DNA of 56,383 bases from Lentimicrobiaceae bacterium (GCA_015061295.1 SUWU01000014.1:1-56383); one strand, 5' to 3'; positions 43,847-53,320 are shown, numbered from the stretch's first letter. Notes: a model not told the origin generated them from the letters alone. Numbers and translations: made by a program.

Positions 43847-46350
43847 TCTCCTTCGTAGGAGTCGCCGTCACCTGATGGAGAACTCGGCATCCTTCTCTTG
43901 TTCTGTTGTTGATTAATGCGATAGTTGAAGTTAATCGTCACCGTTGTAGTACTCCATGTACTCTCGCTATATTGCCAGAAGTTGTCACCCCACGACTCGC
44001 CTCCATGTTGACGGCTACCGAAGACATCGCGTATGTTAAGAGATATTGTTGCATTTTTATTAAAGACATCGCGTGAAGCAGCAAAGTCACACCAATAGTT
44101 AGCATCGCGGTATCCGAGTGGTTCCTCATGAGGTCCCATGTAGCGACCTGTGATTTGGAAGTCACATACATTCTTGACTCTAAACTTAGCCACGAGACTA
44201 GCGAAGGTGTTATATGACTCAGTAGTATAATGCCTGCCATTCCAATCACCAACAGTGTTAGACCTAAAGAAGTTGATACTTCCGTTGAGATTCCACCATT
44301 TAAAGACATCCAACGAGCCGACGAGCTCGAGACCATAGTCATCGCTGATGCCAAAGTTTTCTGGACGGCTATACGATATATCATCGATAACGGTAGTAAA
44401 GTTACGGATAACATCGGTGCTATGGCGATAGTAGGCTGTGAAGTTGATATTACCTTTCTCCCAGAAACGGAGATACGACATCTCATAACTATCAGTATAG
44501 ACAGGTTTTAAATCAGGATTACCTGTTCTGATGTTACGGTCGTCATTAAAAGAATGGAAAGGAGCCATCTGACCATACCAAGGACGACGGATACGACGGG
44601 CATAGCTTGCTTGCAGCTGATCTATCTCAGTAAGTTTAAAGTTAAGATGACCTGTCGGGAAGAAGTCGAGATATTGCTGAGGTTTATTCTTGTCGGTATC
44701 ATCTTTCATATAAGCGTCGATATAAGTAAATTCCGTACGGAGACCCAACTGTCCCGAGAAACGTCCGAACTCTCTGCCGTAGCTACCATAAAGAGCCGCT
44801 ACTTGTTGATTATAATTAAAGTCGTGAGTATAATCTTCAAGGATTACATCATCTTCCTTCACCATCATATTGTTATTGATGAAGCGTCCTGTATATTTAC
44901 CTCCGAGTTCCACCGTAGATAATCCATAATGATTGACGAAATCTACAGTAGCTTGAAGGTTCTGCTGATACTCCTTCGCATCGGTATATTGATTAACACT
45001 GAAGTATGGAATATTGTTATTCAAGCTATCTTCATTCCAGAACTCAGCATCAACGATGTCGGACCATTCTCTATCAGTATTATTAAAATAACGTACTGAG
45101 GCTTTGAGCGAGTTATCTTTAGTCCCGAAATATTTATCATACGAAAGGGTATATTCCATCATAGGTCTGTCGTTGAACCAGTCTTCCGTACGACGCGAGA
45201 AATTCTTCAAGCCCTCAAAAGGGAAATTGTCGATATAAGTCACGCTCGGAGTGTTATAACCTCTCGACTGACGGAACATAGTGCTGAAAGTAAGAATATC
45301 GTTATCAGTGAAATAATAGTCGAATCCTGCTCTCACATTATGACCTTTTCTATTTCTGTTACGATAGGTGTATTGTTCTGTAATCTGAGTCGCATCGTCA
45401 TGATTTTCAATCATTGGATCATAGCCATAATCGCCATTAAAATATTCTGTCATAGTATAACCATCACTGATGTCGTCACGATAGTTGAAGTTATAATTAG
45501 CGAATACGTTAACTCTTTTAAATCTATAATTCAGACTTGCGCCCACGCCTGTCTGGAAAGGAAAATCTTCCTTAAAGAACTTCTCTCCCCATTGTACAGG
45601 GAAACCTCCGCGTAGATCCACAGAGGCATTGAAACCCTTACGTTTATCTTTCTTCAAAACTATATTGATGATACCTGCTGTACCTTCAGCGTCGTAACGA
45701 ACAGAAGGATTTGTAACTACCTCTATCTTCTCTATCATATCAGCTTGAAGGCTACGAAGAGCATCTTGTGTACTCATTCCTGCGAGACCCGACACCTTAC
45801 CATCGACTAATATCTGTACACCGCTGTCACCACGAAGACTGACATTACCATCGACATCCACATTGACCGATGGAATATTATCGAGAACTTCTATCGCATT
45901 ACCAGCGGTACTACTCACGTCCTTACCGACATTAAAGACACGTTTATCAAGAGTCATCGACATGGTACTCTTCTCTGCCACAACTTCCACCTCATCGAGC
46001 ATCGCAGAGTCGGGACGCATCATAATATTACCAAGAGCGGTATCATCTTTAAGATTGATATTAACAGTCTTAGTCTCATATCCAATAAATTGCACCACTA
46101 TATAATACTTCCCTGCCTTAGCTTTAAGCGAGAAAGCACCTTTCATATCGGTGATAACACCATTCACAAATGTGGAGTCTTGAGAATAAAAAAGACTGAC
46201 AGTCGCATATTCAAGTGGACCACCAGTCTCTGTATCTATTACTTTACCTTTGATATCAAATTCTTTAGATGACTCTAAATCTGTAGCAAAGACATTATAT
46301 GACAATATTGATAAAGAAAAAACTAAAAACAACAATGTTATCTTTTTCAT
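43834..46350 (-). CDS. TonB-dependent outer-membrane receptor
   Basis: Outer-membrane barrel that imports a substrate or acts as a receptor, energized by TonB. The 838-residue protein has a signal peptide, a carboxypeptidase-regulatory-like domain (residues 30-115; KGKVIDTETGGPLEYATVSL), a plug domain (about 120-230; IPSVNVDVDGNVSLRG, IEVVTNPSVRYDAEGTAGI) and a barrel of the outer-membrane-beta-barrel type. The last strand ends TVTINFNYRI and is followed by a 27-residue Gln/Asp-rich tail (PSSPSGDGDSYEG), seen in this receptor subgroup. Not SusC-like. No SusD gene is adjacent. Substrate unknown. Confidence 0.9.
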   Translation of the reverse strand: MKKITLLFLVFSLSILSYNVFATDLESSKEFDIKGKVIDTETGGPLEYATVSLFYSQDSTFVNGVITDMKGAFSLKAKAGKYYIVVQFIGYETKTVNINLKDDTALGNIMMRPDSAMLDEVEVVAEKSTMSMTLDKRVFNVGKDVSSTAGNAIEVLDNIPSVNVDVDGNVSLRGDSGVQILVDGKVSGLAGMSTQDALRSLQADMIEKIEVVTNPSVRYDAEGTAGIINIVLKKDKRKGFNASVDLRGGFPVQWGEKFFKEDFPFQTGVGASLNYRFKRVNVFANYNFNYRDDISDGYTMTEYFNGDYGYDPMIENHDDATQITEQYTYRNRNRKGHNVRAGFDYYFTDNDILTFSTMFRQSRGYNTPSVTYIDNFPFEGLKNFSRRTEDWFNDRPMMEYTLSYDKYFGTKDNSLKASVRYFNNTDREWSDIVDAEFWNEDSLNNNIPYFSVNQYTDAKEYQQNLQATVDFVNHYGLSTVELGGKYTGRFINNNMMVKEDDVILEDYTHDFNYNQQVAALYGSYGREFGRFSGQLGLRTEFTYIDAYMKDDTDKNKPQQYLDFFPTGHLNFKLTEIDQLQASYARRIRRPWYGQMAPFHSFNDDRNIRTGNPDLKPVYTDSYEMSYLRFWEKGNINFTAYYRHSTDVIRNFTTVIDDISYSRPENFGISDDYGLELVGSLDVFKWWNLNGSINFFRSNTVGDWNGRHYTTESYNTFASLVAKFRVKNVCDFQITGRYMGPHEEPLGYRDANYWCDFAASRDVFNKNATISLNIRDVFGSRQHGGESWGDNFWQYSESTWSTTTVTINFNYRINQQQNKRRMPSSPSGDGDSYEGEMEY

Positions 46351-46423
46351 ATAGAAGTGATAAAGTTTTATTAATATTATTTTTTAACGGCGGCGAAAAT
46401 TACAAAATCTATGCCACTAATTT

Positions 46424-48931
46424 TTAATTTGGATCGACATCAATTTGTATTTTCACAGATTTAAATTCATTGTTATGCTTGAAATCTTCTATGGTGTTTT
46501 TGATATAATCTTTGACTTTATTAGAGTTTAACTCCTTGTTAATCTTGATTATCATCTGCTTGATATATTGATTCTTCACTCTCGAGACGATAGGATATTC
46601 CGGACCGAGCAGATTCTCCTTAAAGACATGACGGAATATCTTAGCGAGTTCATCGGCGGCTTTGTTAACTTTAATGTTATCTACATCTCTCAGCTTTATC
46701 ATCACAAGTCGCGAGTAAGGCGGATAGTTGAACTGACGGCGTATCGGCATCTGTTCCTCGTAAAACTTCACATAATCGTGACTTATCACATTGAGGATCA
46801 CAGGGTGATATGGCTGGTAGGTCTGTATTATCACCTTGCCTTTGTCGCCTTTTCTTCCGGCGCGACCGCTCACCTGCTCCATCAGCTGGAAGCTGCGTTC
46901 ATAAGCTCTGAAGTCGGGGAATGTCAGCATGTTATCTGCATTTAAAATACCGACGACTTTCACCGAGTCGAAGTCGAGACCTTTTGTCACCATCTGCGTT
47001 CCGACGAGGATGTCAGTCTCCTTATTTTGAAATTGCTCCAAGATATGCTGGTAGCTGTTTTTTGTCCTTGTAGTATCTAAGTCAAGGCGAGCGCTGTTAG
47101 CATCAGGGAAAACCACCTTCAGATCGTCTTCAATACGTTCTGTCCCGAAGCCGTGCATCTTAAGGTCGGTGCTGTGACAGTTAGGACATTCTGCCGGCAC
47201 GCTTGCCGTGTAACCACAATAATGACATTTCAGTATATTTTGATTTTTATGATATATGAGGCTGACGTCACAGTTGACACATTGCGGTATATAGTTACAG
47301 TGGTCACATTCTATTCTCAGCGAGAAGCCTCTACGGTTTTGGAATAGAATGACTTGATTTTTCTCTTCGAGAGTCTTGTTCATCGCCTCGACGAGAGTCT
47401 TGCCGAAGTTAGCCTGCATGGTCTTACGACGAGTCTCCACTCTGAGGTCATCGACGATAATCTCAGGCATCTCCACGCCTCCGTAACGTTGCGACAATGT
47501 AACTAAGTGATATTTATTTTGTTTAGCGTTGAAATAAGATTCGAAGGAAGGTGTAGCTGAGCCGAGCAGGAGGCGAGCGTGGAACATCTTCGACATAAGA
47601 GCTGCGAGGTCGCGAGCCGAATAACGCGGCGCTGGGTCTATCTGCTTGAAAGAGCTGTCATGCTCCTCATCGACGATTATCAAACCTAAATCGCTGAAAG
47701 GCAGAAACACCGCCGAGCGCGAACCGATGATGATTTGGTATTTTGAGTCACCGAGTCTCTGAGTCTCCACTCGTTGACTTCTAAAATTCATCACCTGCTG
47801 CCAGATCTCAACGCGTTCGTTGTTATCATATCGAGAGTGATATACTCCTACCCTATCGCCGAAATATTTTTTCAAACGGTTGATAATCTGTTCTGTCAGA
47901 GCTATCTCCGGAAGAAGATATAAAACCTGTCTTCCTTCATCGAGAGCTTCTTGAATGAGTTTAATATAAATTTCAGTCTTACCGCTCGCCGTCACGCCAT
48001 GAAGCAAGACGGGTTTCTCTTCATTAAAACCTTGATGTATCGCGTCGTATGCTTCCTGCTGTTTCTCAGTGAGAACGATAGAACTCACGTCGGTAAGAGC
48101 CTTATATTCTTTCAGACGGCTTACTCTTTTCTGATAAGTCTCAAAGACTCCTTTATCTGTCAAAGCCGACAAAGCGTTAGATGTAGCGTCAGCTTTTTTT
48201 AATAGGTCGGCAACAAGCACGTCATTATCAGCGGAGCCTCCGAGTACAAGAAAAGCCATCAGAAGCTCGAGTTGTTTGTAAGCTCTTTTCGAGAGTTTAT
48301 CCATCAGCTCATGCATCTTATCTTCATCGCGATAGGTATTGGAGAGACGCACATAACGTTCATATTTCGCCTTATATTTCTGCTGAAGCTCTTCCTGCAT
48401 CACGACGATTTTCTTCTCTATCATCGTCTTGATGAGAGGCATCACTTTCTTATAACCTATAATCTTACTTACTTCCGTTATCGTCAACTGAGGCTGTATC
48501 TGCAAGGCTTCCACGATAAGAAATTCATTATCGCTCAGCGTCATGCTATCGACTTCAAAATCGTCCGACAACACAATCTTCGACTCACTTGAGAGTTTCA
48601 GCGCCGAAGGAAGAGCCGCCTGCATCACCTCACCAGGATAACATAAATAATAGGAGGAAATCCAGCTCCATAGCTGCAGCTGTTTCTCATTGACGATAGG
48701 ATCATCATCGAGTATGTCTATAAGATATTTTACACTATTGTAATCAGGTACTTCTGTCGTGAGAGATATTATCAATCCCGACATTATCTTTGTCTTTCCA
48801 AACTGAACTATGGCACGTTGCCCTATCTTCGCTTTTTGATTCAACTCAAAAGGAACGCGATAGGTGAATGTGCCTGGTATTGGTAATGGTAATAATATCT
48901 CAGCAAATAATGTAATTCTCTCTTCCGACAT
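46424..48931 (-). CDS. priA: Primosomal protein N' (replication restart helicase PriA)
   Basis: Reloads the replisome at collapsed forks. The 835-residue protein has a DNA-binding N-terminal domain, Walker A GVTASGKT ending at Thr 319 (Lys 318), DEEH box, GSATPS, the eight-Cys zinc region (CDHCNYIPQCVNC, CHYCGYTASVPAECPNC) and QVSGRAGR. A 13-residue insert, about residues 384-396 (RSQRVETQRLGDS), sits just before the conserved GSRSAVFLPF segment; its DNA (47744-47782) is the 8-bp GAGTCTC-type tandem repeat seen in spacers. The gene begins 7 nt after the T9SS plug gene, so both are one transcript. Confidence 0.95.
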   Translation of the reverse strand: MSEERITLFAEILLPLPIPGTFTYRVPFELNQKAKIGQRAIVQFGKTKIMSGLIISLTTEVPDYNSVKYLIDILDDDPIVNEKQLQLWSWISSYYLCYPGEVMQAALPSALKLSSESKIVLSDDFEVDSMTLSDNEFLIVEALQIQPQLTITEVSKIIGYKKVMPLIKTMIEKKIVVMQEELQQKYKAKYERYVRLSNTYRDEDKMHELMDKLSKRAYKQLELLMAFLVLGGSADNDVLVADLLKKADATSNALSALTDKGVFETYQKRVSRLKEYKALTDVSSIVLTEKQQEAYDAIHQGFNEEKPVLLHGVTASGKTEIYIKLIQEALDEGRQVLYLLPEIALTEQIINRLKKYFGDRVGVYHSRYDNNERVEIWQQVMNFRSQRVETQRLGDSKYQIIIGSRSAVFLPFSDLGLIIVDEEHDSSFKQIDPAPRYSARDLAALMSKMFHARLLLGSATPSFESYFNAKQNKYHLVTLSQRYGGVEMPEIIVDDLRVETRRKTMQANFGKTLVEAMNKTLEEKNQVILFQNRRGFSLRIECDHCNYIPQCVNCDVSLIYHKNQNILKCHYCGYTASVPAECPNCHSTDLKMHGFGTERIEDDLKVVFPDANSARLDLDTTRTKNSYQHILEQFQNKETDILVGTQMVTKGLDFDSVKVVGILNADNMLTFPDFRAYERSFQLMEQVSGRAGRKGDKGKVIIQTYQPYHPVILNVISHDYVKFYEEQMPIRRQFNYPPYSRLVMIKLRDVDNIKVNKAADELAKIFRHVFKENLLGPEYPIVSRVKNQYIKQMIIKINKELNSNKVKDYIKNTIEDFKHNNEFKSVKIQIDVDPN
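47744..47782. repeat. 8-bp tandem tract inside the priA coding region
   Basis: Three clean 8-bp units (TGAGTCAC, CGAGTCTC, TGAGTCTC) and a partial fourth with CGTTGACTT. Length keeps the priA frame open. Same unit family as the spacer tracts at 25749-25780 and 50417-50446. Confidence 0.8.
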
Positions 48932-48938
48932 ATATCAA

Positions 48939-50306
48939 TTAATGTGATAAAATGGTCTTTACTCCTATCAACTGGTCGTAATTATTTATCTGATCAAAAA
49001 GGTAAAGATAGATAGTATATTCGTTTTTCGTTTCCCAGAAGTTGCCTGCCACTACGCCAACATCAGCCGCCGTCTGATCTTTTTCTTTCACAGCATATAT
49101 GTAATCGTAATAACCTTGTTTAAGCAAAAGGCTGAGAGCATAACCCTTACGTTCAAAGTCGTAAGTCATTTTATTTTTCTCATCTAAGTTCCAATCGGTT
49201 ATAGCACCCATGACATAAACATCTTCGTTAGCCATAACAGGCGACCATTCTAAGAAGAAATCCACCATGACATAATCAGCTTCGGTGGCAGCAGCTCTGT
49301 CGTCACGTTCTAAATAAATCACCTTTTCACCGAATAGATCTTGTTCATCTATATAAGCATGGAGGTTTCTTTTCGTGTCGTTATACAAAGTAACGACATA
49401 ATAATCTTTCGACAGTTCGACGGTCTTAGTCTGTTCTGGACGATCGTTAAGATCGCTAGTGTTAAATCTTCGATATTGATTTCCAGAGTTAAAGACTGTC
49501 TTTACATTATTTTCATACGATAGATAATCAGGATAGACGTAAGAAGGTTTCAAGCCTGTGACAGCATTATCCCAGCGACCGTTCTGCTGAATAGTGACAT
49601 TAGAATACTGATCGGCGAGAGAGTTAAAAATATCTGGATAAGAAATCGTCATATCTATCTGCTGCTTATCGGTACCGAGACTTAGATCGAAAGGATAGCG
49701 AGGAATATTGACATTAAAATTAGCTTTCTCATCGACAACCATAAAACGACGTGTGAAGTAAATATTCTCTGGTGAGAGTTCGTTTTCAAAGACTATCAGA
49801 AGGTAATTGCCAGATATCTTTGGCATCATATCTTGTGTTGGAAAAACGAGGTCGAAGTGGACATAATCGACCATGGTATTAAGAGAAAAAGAATAATTCT
49901 CGATGTCGTCGGAGTCGAAGCCGTTGAGATATTCTATCTGCTGTATGTCGGATTGCTGCGACCAGTCGTTATTACAATGAATAAATGTATAATACATATA
50001 AGGAGCGTCGTTGGCGAAGACATCGAATTGCAGATGCAGTTTCTCCATCATATCGTTGAGAGGTATTATCGGCTTCGCAAGAGAATCGCCTGTAGGATGC
50101 AAGAGGACTGTCTGAACCTTATCGTTATAGTTTTTATCTGAGTAAGATTGTAGCTGCTGAGCATTGAGGAAATTAGATGATATCAATAACAACATTATAA
50201 TGATAAGGCTTTTGGCTTTATAAGACGTGTCTATGTTCCTTGATAATGCAGGTATCATTGACGCGTCTCTACTCGTTGTCTCGTTGACTTTATATAAGAT
50301 TTCCAT
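48939..50306 (-). CDS. Type IX secretion system plug protein (DUF5103 family)
   Basis: In the Flavobacterium T9SS structure this protein closes the periplasmic mouth of the SprA barrel. The body (about residues 50-455) matches the family: QTVLLHPTGDSLAKPIIPLN, YYTFIHCNNDWSQQSD, NYLLIVFENELSPENIYFTRRF, PDYLSYENNVKTVFNSGNQYRR, VYVMGAITDWNLDE. The signal peptide is SLIIIMLLLISSNFLNAQ, but it is preceded by about 32 residues whose DNA is a GTAGAGACG palindrome and 8-bp repeats (50221-50290). The box TATCTTTG at 50327-50334 makes the first ATG (50306) the natural start; ATG at 50258 is the alternative. priA follows 7 nt later. Confidence 0.88.
   Translation of the reverse strand: MEILYKVNETTSRDASMIPALSRNIDTSYKAKSLIIIMLLLISSNFLNAQQLQSYSDKNYNDKVQTVLLHPTGDSLAKPIIPLNDMMEKLHLQFDVFANDAPYMYYTFIHCNNDWSQQSDIQQIEYLNGFDSDDIENYSFSLNTMVDYVHFDLVFPTQDMMPKISGNYLLIVFENELSPENIYFTRRFMVVDEKANFNVNIPRYPFDLSLGTDKQQIDMTISYPDIFNSLADQYSNVTIQQNGRWDNAVTGLKPSYVYPDYLSYENNVKTVFNSGNQYRRFNTSDLNDRPEQTKTVELSKDYYVVTLYNDTKRNLHAYIDEQDLFGEKVIYLERDDRAAATEADYVMVDFFLEWSPVMANEDVYVMGAITDWNLDEKNKMTYDFERKGYALSLLLKQGYYDYIYAVKEKDQTAADVGVVAGNFWETKNEYTIYLYLFDQINNYDQLIGVKTILSH
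50221..50290. repeat. GAGACG-type palindrome plus 8-bp tract inside the plug gene start (copy 2)
   Basis: Arms at 50221-50235 and 50253-50272 (the latter read backwards is GTAGAGACGCGTCAATGATA), then two 8-bp units TCGTTGTC and TCGTTGAC (50273-50288). Same compound layout as copy 1, but here within a translated region. Confidence 0.75.
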
Positions 50307-50326
50307 CGCTTCATTATTTTAGATTT

Positions 50327-50334
50327 CAAAGATA
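50327..50334 (-). promoter_or_regulatory. Promoter -7 box of the plug-priA operon
   Basis: TATCTTTG on the minus strand, 20 nt before the first ATG of the plug gene. Confidence 0.6.
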
Positions 50335-50344
50335 AGATTTTTTC

Positions 50345-50503
50345 AATTCATAATGCATAATTCATAATGCATAATTTTCAACAATACAATAATCTTTGAT
50401 GATTGTTCGATAGGACAAGTCACCGAGTCACCAAGTCAATGAGTTTGAATTACAATTGTACATTGTTAATTGTACATTGTTAATTGTTAATTGTACATTG
50501 TAA
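50345..50503. repeat. Cluster of 7-bp and 8-bp tandem tracts between plug and apbE
   Basis: Three tracts: 50345-50372, four 7-bp units AATTCAT/AATGCAT; 50417-50446, 8-bp units of GAGTCACC type; 50455-50503, seven 7-bp units ATTGTAC/ATTGTTA. The last one contains the apbE stop codon (50487-50489) and its final codons. Confidence 0.85.
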
Positions 50504-51449
50504 AGACTTCCCCATTCTCTTCATAGATAAAGAAAGCCTCAACATTATCTTGTGTCTCAATGATCTCAACAGCTTTCTCCATTCCGACGAGCATACAAAT
50601 CGAGGCGAGGCAGTCAGCCCAAGCGGTGTTGTCGCATATTATCGTAGCGCTAAGAAGATTATTTTCTGAAGGATAACCTGTCATAGGATTCAAGCTATGC
50701 GAATATCTTTTGCCATCTTGTTCCACATATTTCCTGTAATTACCTGATGTCACGATACTTCTGTCTTTCAGTTCCACTATCTCCTGCACAATTCTCTCAT
50801 CGTCTTTATTTTCTGCTGGTTTCTCGATACCGACCTTCCAGAAGTCTCCGTTAGGTTTGTTACCTTTAGCCATAATCTCACCGCCGACATCTACTAAAAA
50901 ATTATCGACGTCCTTAGAAAGAAGAAATTCGCCTATCATATCTGTGGTATATCCTTGTGCCACAGCGTTGAAATCTAACGTCATATTGGGATTTTCTTTC
51001 ACGACACGCCCTTCTTCTATCTTAACTTTTTTATATCCTACTAATTGTCTCAACGAATCGATGATTTCGGGTGTCATCGTCATTCCTTCTTTAAAATGAA
51101 ATCCCCAGGCGGAGACGAGAGGTCCGATAGTAGGGTCGAAGTAGCCTTCTGACAGCTCGGCAGCTCTCATGGCGTAATTGAAGTTGTCTATAAAAATTTG
51201 GTTCAAAACGACAGCAGTGTCGTTGCGGTTCACTTTCCTTATGATGGAGTTCTCATCCCAGAGCGAGAGAGTGTTTTCTATCTCTTTAAAGATGGAGTCA
51301 AACTCGTGAGCAAAGTTTCTATTTTGGTTATCGAAATAAGTAATTGAATAATAGGAACCTTGTGTAGTTCCAAAAAAATGCTGCTTCTCAACAGAGTCGC
51401 AACTCGTCAAGAAGCAGCATAATATTATCAACAACAATGTGTTTCTCAT
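50487..51449 (-). CDS. apbE: FAD:protein FMN transferase (ApbE family) lipoprotein
   Basis: Transfers FMN from FAD to a Thr/Ser of exported flavoproteins. The 320-residue protein has lipid Cys 17 (LLIILCCFLTSC), the substrate segment ISLWDENSIIRKVNRND, MTLDFNAVAQGYTTD, FLVDVGGEIMAKG, SGNYRKY with HSLNPMTGYPS, and the closing TAWADCLASICMLVG metal region. Its ATG overlaps the previous gene's TAA by one base, so it is translated with the unknown 433-residue protein. The last residues (TMYN) and stop come from the 7-bp repeat tract. No Rnf, Nqr or obvious FMN-binding target protein is in view. Confidence 0.93.
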   Translation of the reverse strand: MRNTLLLIILCCFLTSCDSVEKQHFFGTTQGSYYSITYFDNQNRNFAHEFDSIFKEIENTLSLWDENSIIRKVNRNDTAVVLNQIFIDNFNYAMRAAELSEGYFDPTIGPLVSAWGFHFKEGMTMTPEIIDSLRQLVGYKKVKIEEGRVVKENPNMTLDFNAVAQGYTTDMIGEFLLSKDVDNFLVDVGGEIMAKGNKPNGDFWKVGIEKPAENKDDERIVQEIVELKDRSIVTSGNYRKYVEQDGKRYSHSLNPMTGYPSENNLLSATIICDNTAWADCLASICMLVGMEKAVEIIETQDNVEAFFIYEENGEVFTMYN

Positions 51450-52750
51450 TAGAATTTCACTTCTCTAATCAACAAACCTGGATATAAGTCTTTACCTTGA
51501 GTGACTTTAAATGTTGTATATCCGAGTTCTGCGTTAGGTTGACCATCTTCTAAAGCCATATAACGGTTATCCCAGATCAAGTCGTCGACAGGTTTTAGCA
51601 TACCGACTTTTCTATATTTACTGTCGCCTTCTTTTGTCTCAACTCTTTCTAAGACTTCATATTTTGAGTTTTTGCTAACGCCTTCTTTAAGACCTATCTT
51701 AGCATATACAAGACCTAATGAGTCAGCTACTTCATAGATAGGTTCTTTAATTTTAAACTCTTCGTAGTTTCTTTGGAGTTTCACTACGCTCTCGTCCAAT
51801 GCACGATAGAGGACTATCTTAATGAGTGCTTTGAGATCCCACTTATTTTTCAATACTGTCTGAGCACTCACAACTTCTTGAGAACCGACATATGTCAATG
51901 TATAGTTAGCTTTTTTCCAAGCTTCTAACTTTGCTGCATCGTATGACTCTGCATCCATATAATAATTCTCGAAGAAGAAATCGTTATCAGCGTCTTTCCA
52001 ATCTAATCTGTAAAGGTGAGTCTTTATCTTAACACGAAAACCTTCGAAGTCATCAACGACATCAGCTGTAAGTTTTGACAAGTCATCGGTAGCACTTCCT
52101 AAATCAGCGTATGCTTGTTCTCCTGTTACTTGTGCTGCGACTTCACCGACAGCCTTCATGATTTCACCAAAAGCTTTAAAACCACCTGCAACTTTCTCAT
52201 TACGTTCGCCTTTGTCGATATAAACGATGTCGTGAGCCAAAACATAAGTATTACCAATAAGGTCTGTACCCATATCCATCAAAAGTGACTTGCCTCTCTT
52301 GGTGTAACCTGCAGTCTCGATCTCTTCTGTAGTAGCACCTTCAAGACCTCTACGATAGATGAGTTCCATATCGCAATAACCTGTAGCTTCATTTCTATTA
52401 AACCACTTAGCTACGAGTGCATTAGCGATATCATTGTTATTTACATATTTATTAATCTTCTTGCTTTTAAGATATTTAGCACCCTTCACCTTAATGATGT
52501 CAGAAGCCAATGTGTGATCATTAAACTTCTCACTTTGTGGTCTGTTTTTATATGTCTCTAAGATTTCATCAGAATATTTCTGGTCGTCGTGGAATATTAA
52601 TATGTTGTGTAATGAACTACGATGATATACTGTGTTCATATTTTTGGTTCTTTTCTTAGTACCAAAAACTGCTTCTTGTACTGGGATTGTATCTTGTGCA
52701 AAGGTTGTTAATGACAAGAAACATATAATTAATGTAAAAAATCTTTTCAT
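51449..52750 (-). CDS. Exported protein of unknown function, coupled to apbE
   Basis: No family recognised. The 433-residue protein has a signal peptide (KRFFTLIICFLSLTTFAQ) with no lipid Cys and is probably periplasmic. It is mostly polar with a Gly/Ala-rich helix near residue 175-200 (GGFKAFGEIMKAVGEVAAQV) and a C-terminal part of SH3-like or beta character (VYAKIGLKEGVSKNSKYEVLE, YRKVGMLKP, LYPGLLIRE). I found no SGAT/TGAS-type flavinylation site. It follows the small lipoprotein gene by 18 nt and overlaps apbE by 1 nt, so lipoprotein, unknown protein and ApbE form one operon. Confidence 0.75.
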   Translation of the reverse strand: MKRFFTLIICFLSLTTFAQDTIPVQEAVFGTKKRTKNMNTVYHRSSLHNILIFHDDQKYSDEILETYKNRPQSEKFNDHTLASDIIKVKGAKYLKSKKINKYVNNNDIANALVAKWFNRNEATGYCDMELIYRRGLEGATTEEIETAGYTKRGKSLLMDMGTDLIGNTYVLAHDIVYIDKGERNEKVAGGFKAFGEIMKAVGEVAAQVTGEQAYADLGSATDDLSKLTADVVDDFEGFRVKIKTHLYRLDWKDADNDFFFENYYMDAESYDAAKLEAWKKANYTLTYVGSQEVVSAQTVLKNKWDLKALIKIVLYRALDESVVKLQRNYEEFKIKEPIYEVADSLGLVYAKIGLKEGVSKNSKYEVLERVETKEGDSKYRKVGMLKPVDDLIWDNRYMALEDGQPNAELGYTTFKVTQGKDLYPGLLIREVKF

Positions 52751-52768
52751 AATTTTATTGTTATTAAA

Positions 52769-53266
52769 TTAGAATATAAAATCTAATGATTTGATAATAC
52801 CATTATCTGAGAGATATTTGCGCAATTCGTCTTTATTTACCGATACGGTAAGACTTATTTTAAAATCTTTTGAGCCTTTAATTTTTGTTATTGATTTTGA
52901 ACTATTTACTATCGAACCAACGAAGTTAAGATATTGTTTCTGTGCGAAGAAATCGCTCAGAGCCTGTTCGTTACCTTCAATTTTAGTATCATTATTCATC
53001 AATGCTGGTTGCTTTAAGGAACCGTTTCCTGCTGGAATACCTCTGTATATCACACAATGAACAGCTGATTTCTTTAAACCATCGATATAGACTCTCTCAT
53101 CTGCTGTTTGAAAATAATCGGTGACTTTGATGAGATATGTTCCATCTTTACCGACACCCATTGTCTCTACTTCGTAATCTCTGGTTACTGTAGCGACTTT
53201 CTTTGTTGAAGTACAAGAACTTAAAATCAATATAACGAATAACGCCAGGTAAGTAATTTTTTTCAT
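52769..53266 (-). CDS. Lipoprotein of unknown function, first gene of the apbE operon
   Basis: A 165-residue protein with a clear lipoprotein signal (KKITYLALFVILILSSC, lipid Cys 18). The rest has mixed helix and strand (VETMGVGKDGTYLIKVTDYF, KKSAVHCVIYRGIPAG) and no motif I recognise. It lies 18 nt before the 433-residue gene. A TACATTTG box at 53290-53297 lies 23 nt upstream and probably drives all three genes. Confidence 0.75.
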   Translation of the reverse strand: MKKITYLALFVILILSSCTSTKKVATVTRDYEVETMGVGKDGTYLIKVTDYFQTADERVYIDGLKKSAVHCVIYRGIPAGNGSLKQPALMNNDTKIEGNEQALSDFFAQKQYLNFVGSIVNSSKSITKIKGSKDFKISLTVSVNKDELRKYLSDNGIIKSLDFIF

Positions 53267-53289
53267 AATCTTTATTATTATTTATTGCG

Positions 53290-53297
53290 CAAATGTA
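53290..53297 (-). promoter_or_regulatory. Promoter -7 box of the lipoprotein-unknown-apbE operon
   Basis: TACATTTG on the minus strand, 23 nt before the ATG at 53266. Confidence 0.5.
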
Positions 53298-53320
53298 AAT
53301 AGTATTATTCAAATTGTCAA

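Noticed and set aside
40881..46350. Polysaccharide utilization locus
   Set aside because: GH92 and a TonB-dependent receptor are neighbours but convergent, the receptor is not SusC-like and there is no SusD.
51449..52750. Flavinylation site in the 433-residue protein (LGSATDD near residue 210)
   Set aside because: The order is GSAT, not the SGAT/TGAS acceptor motif of ApbE targets, and the Asp spacing is wrong.
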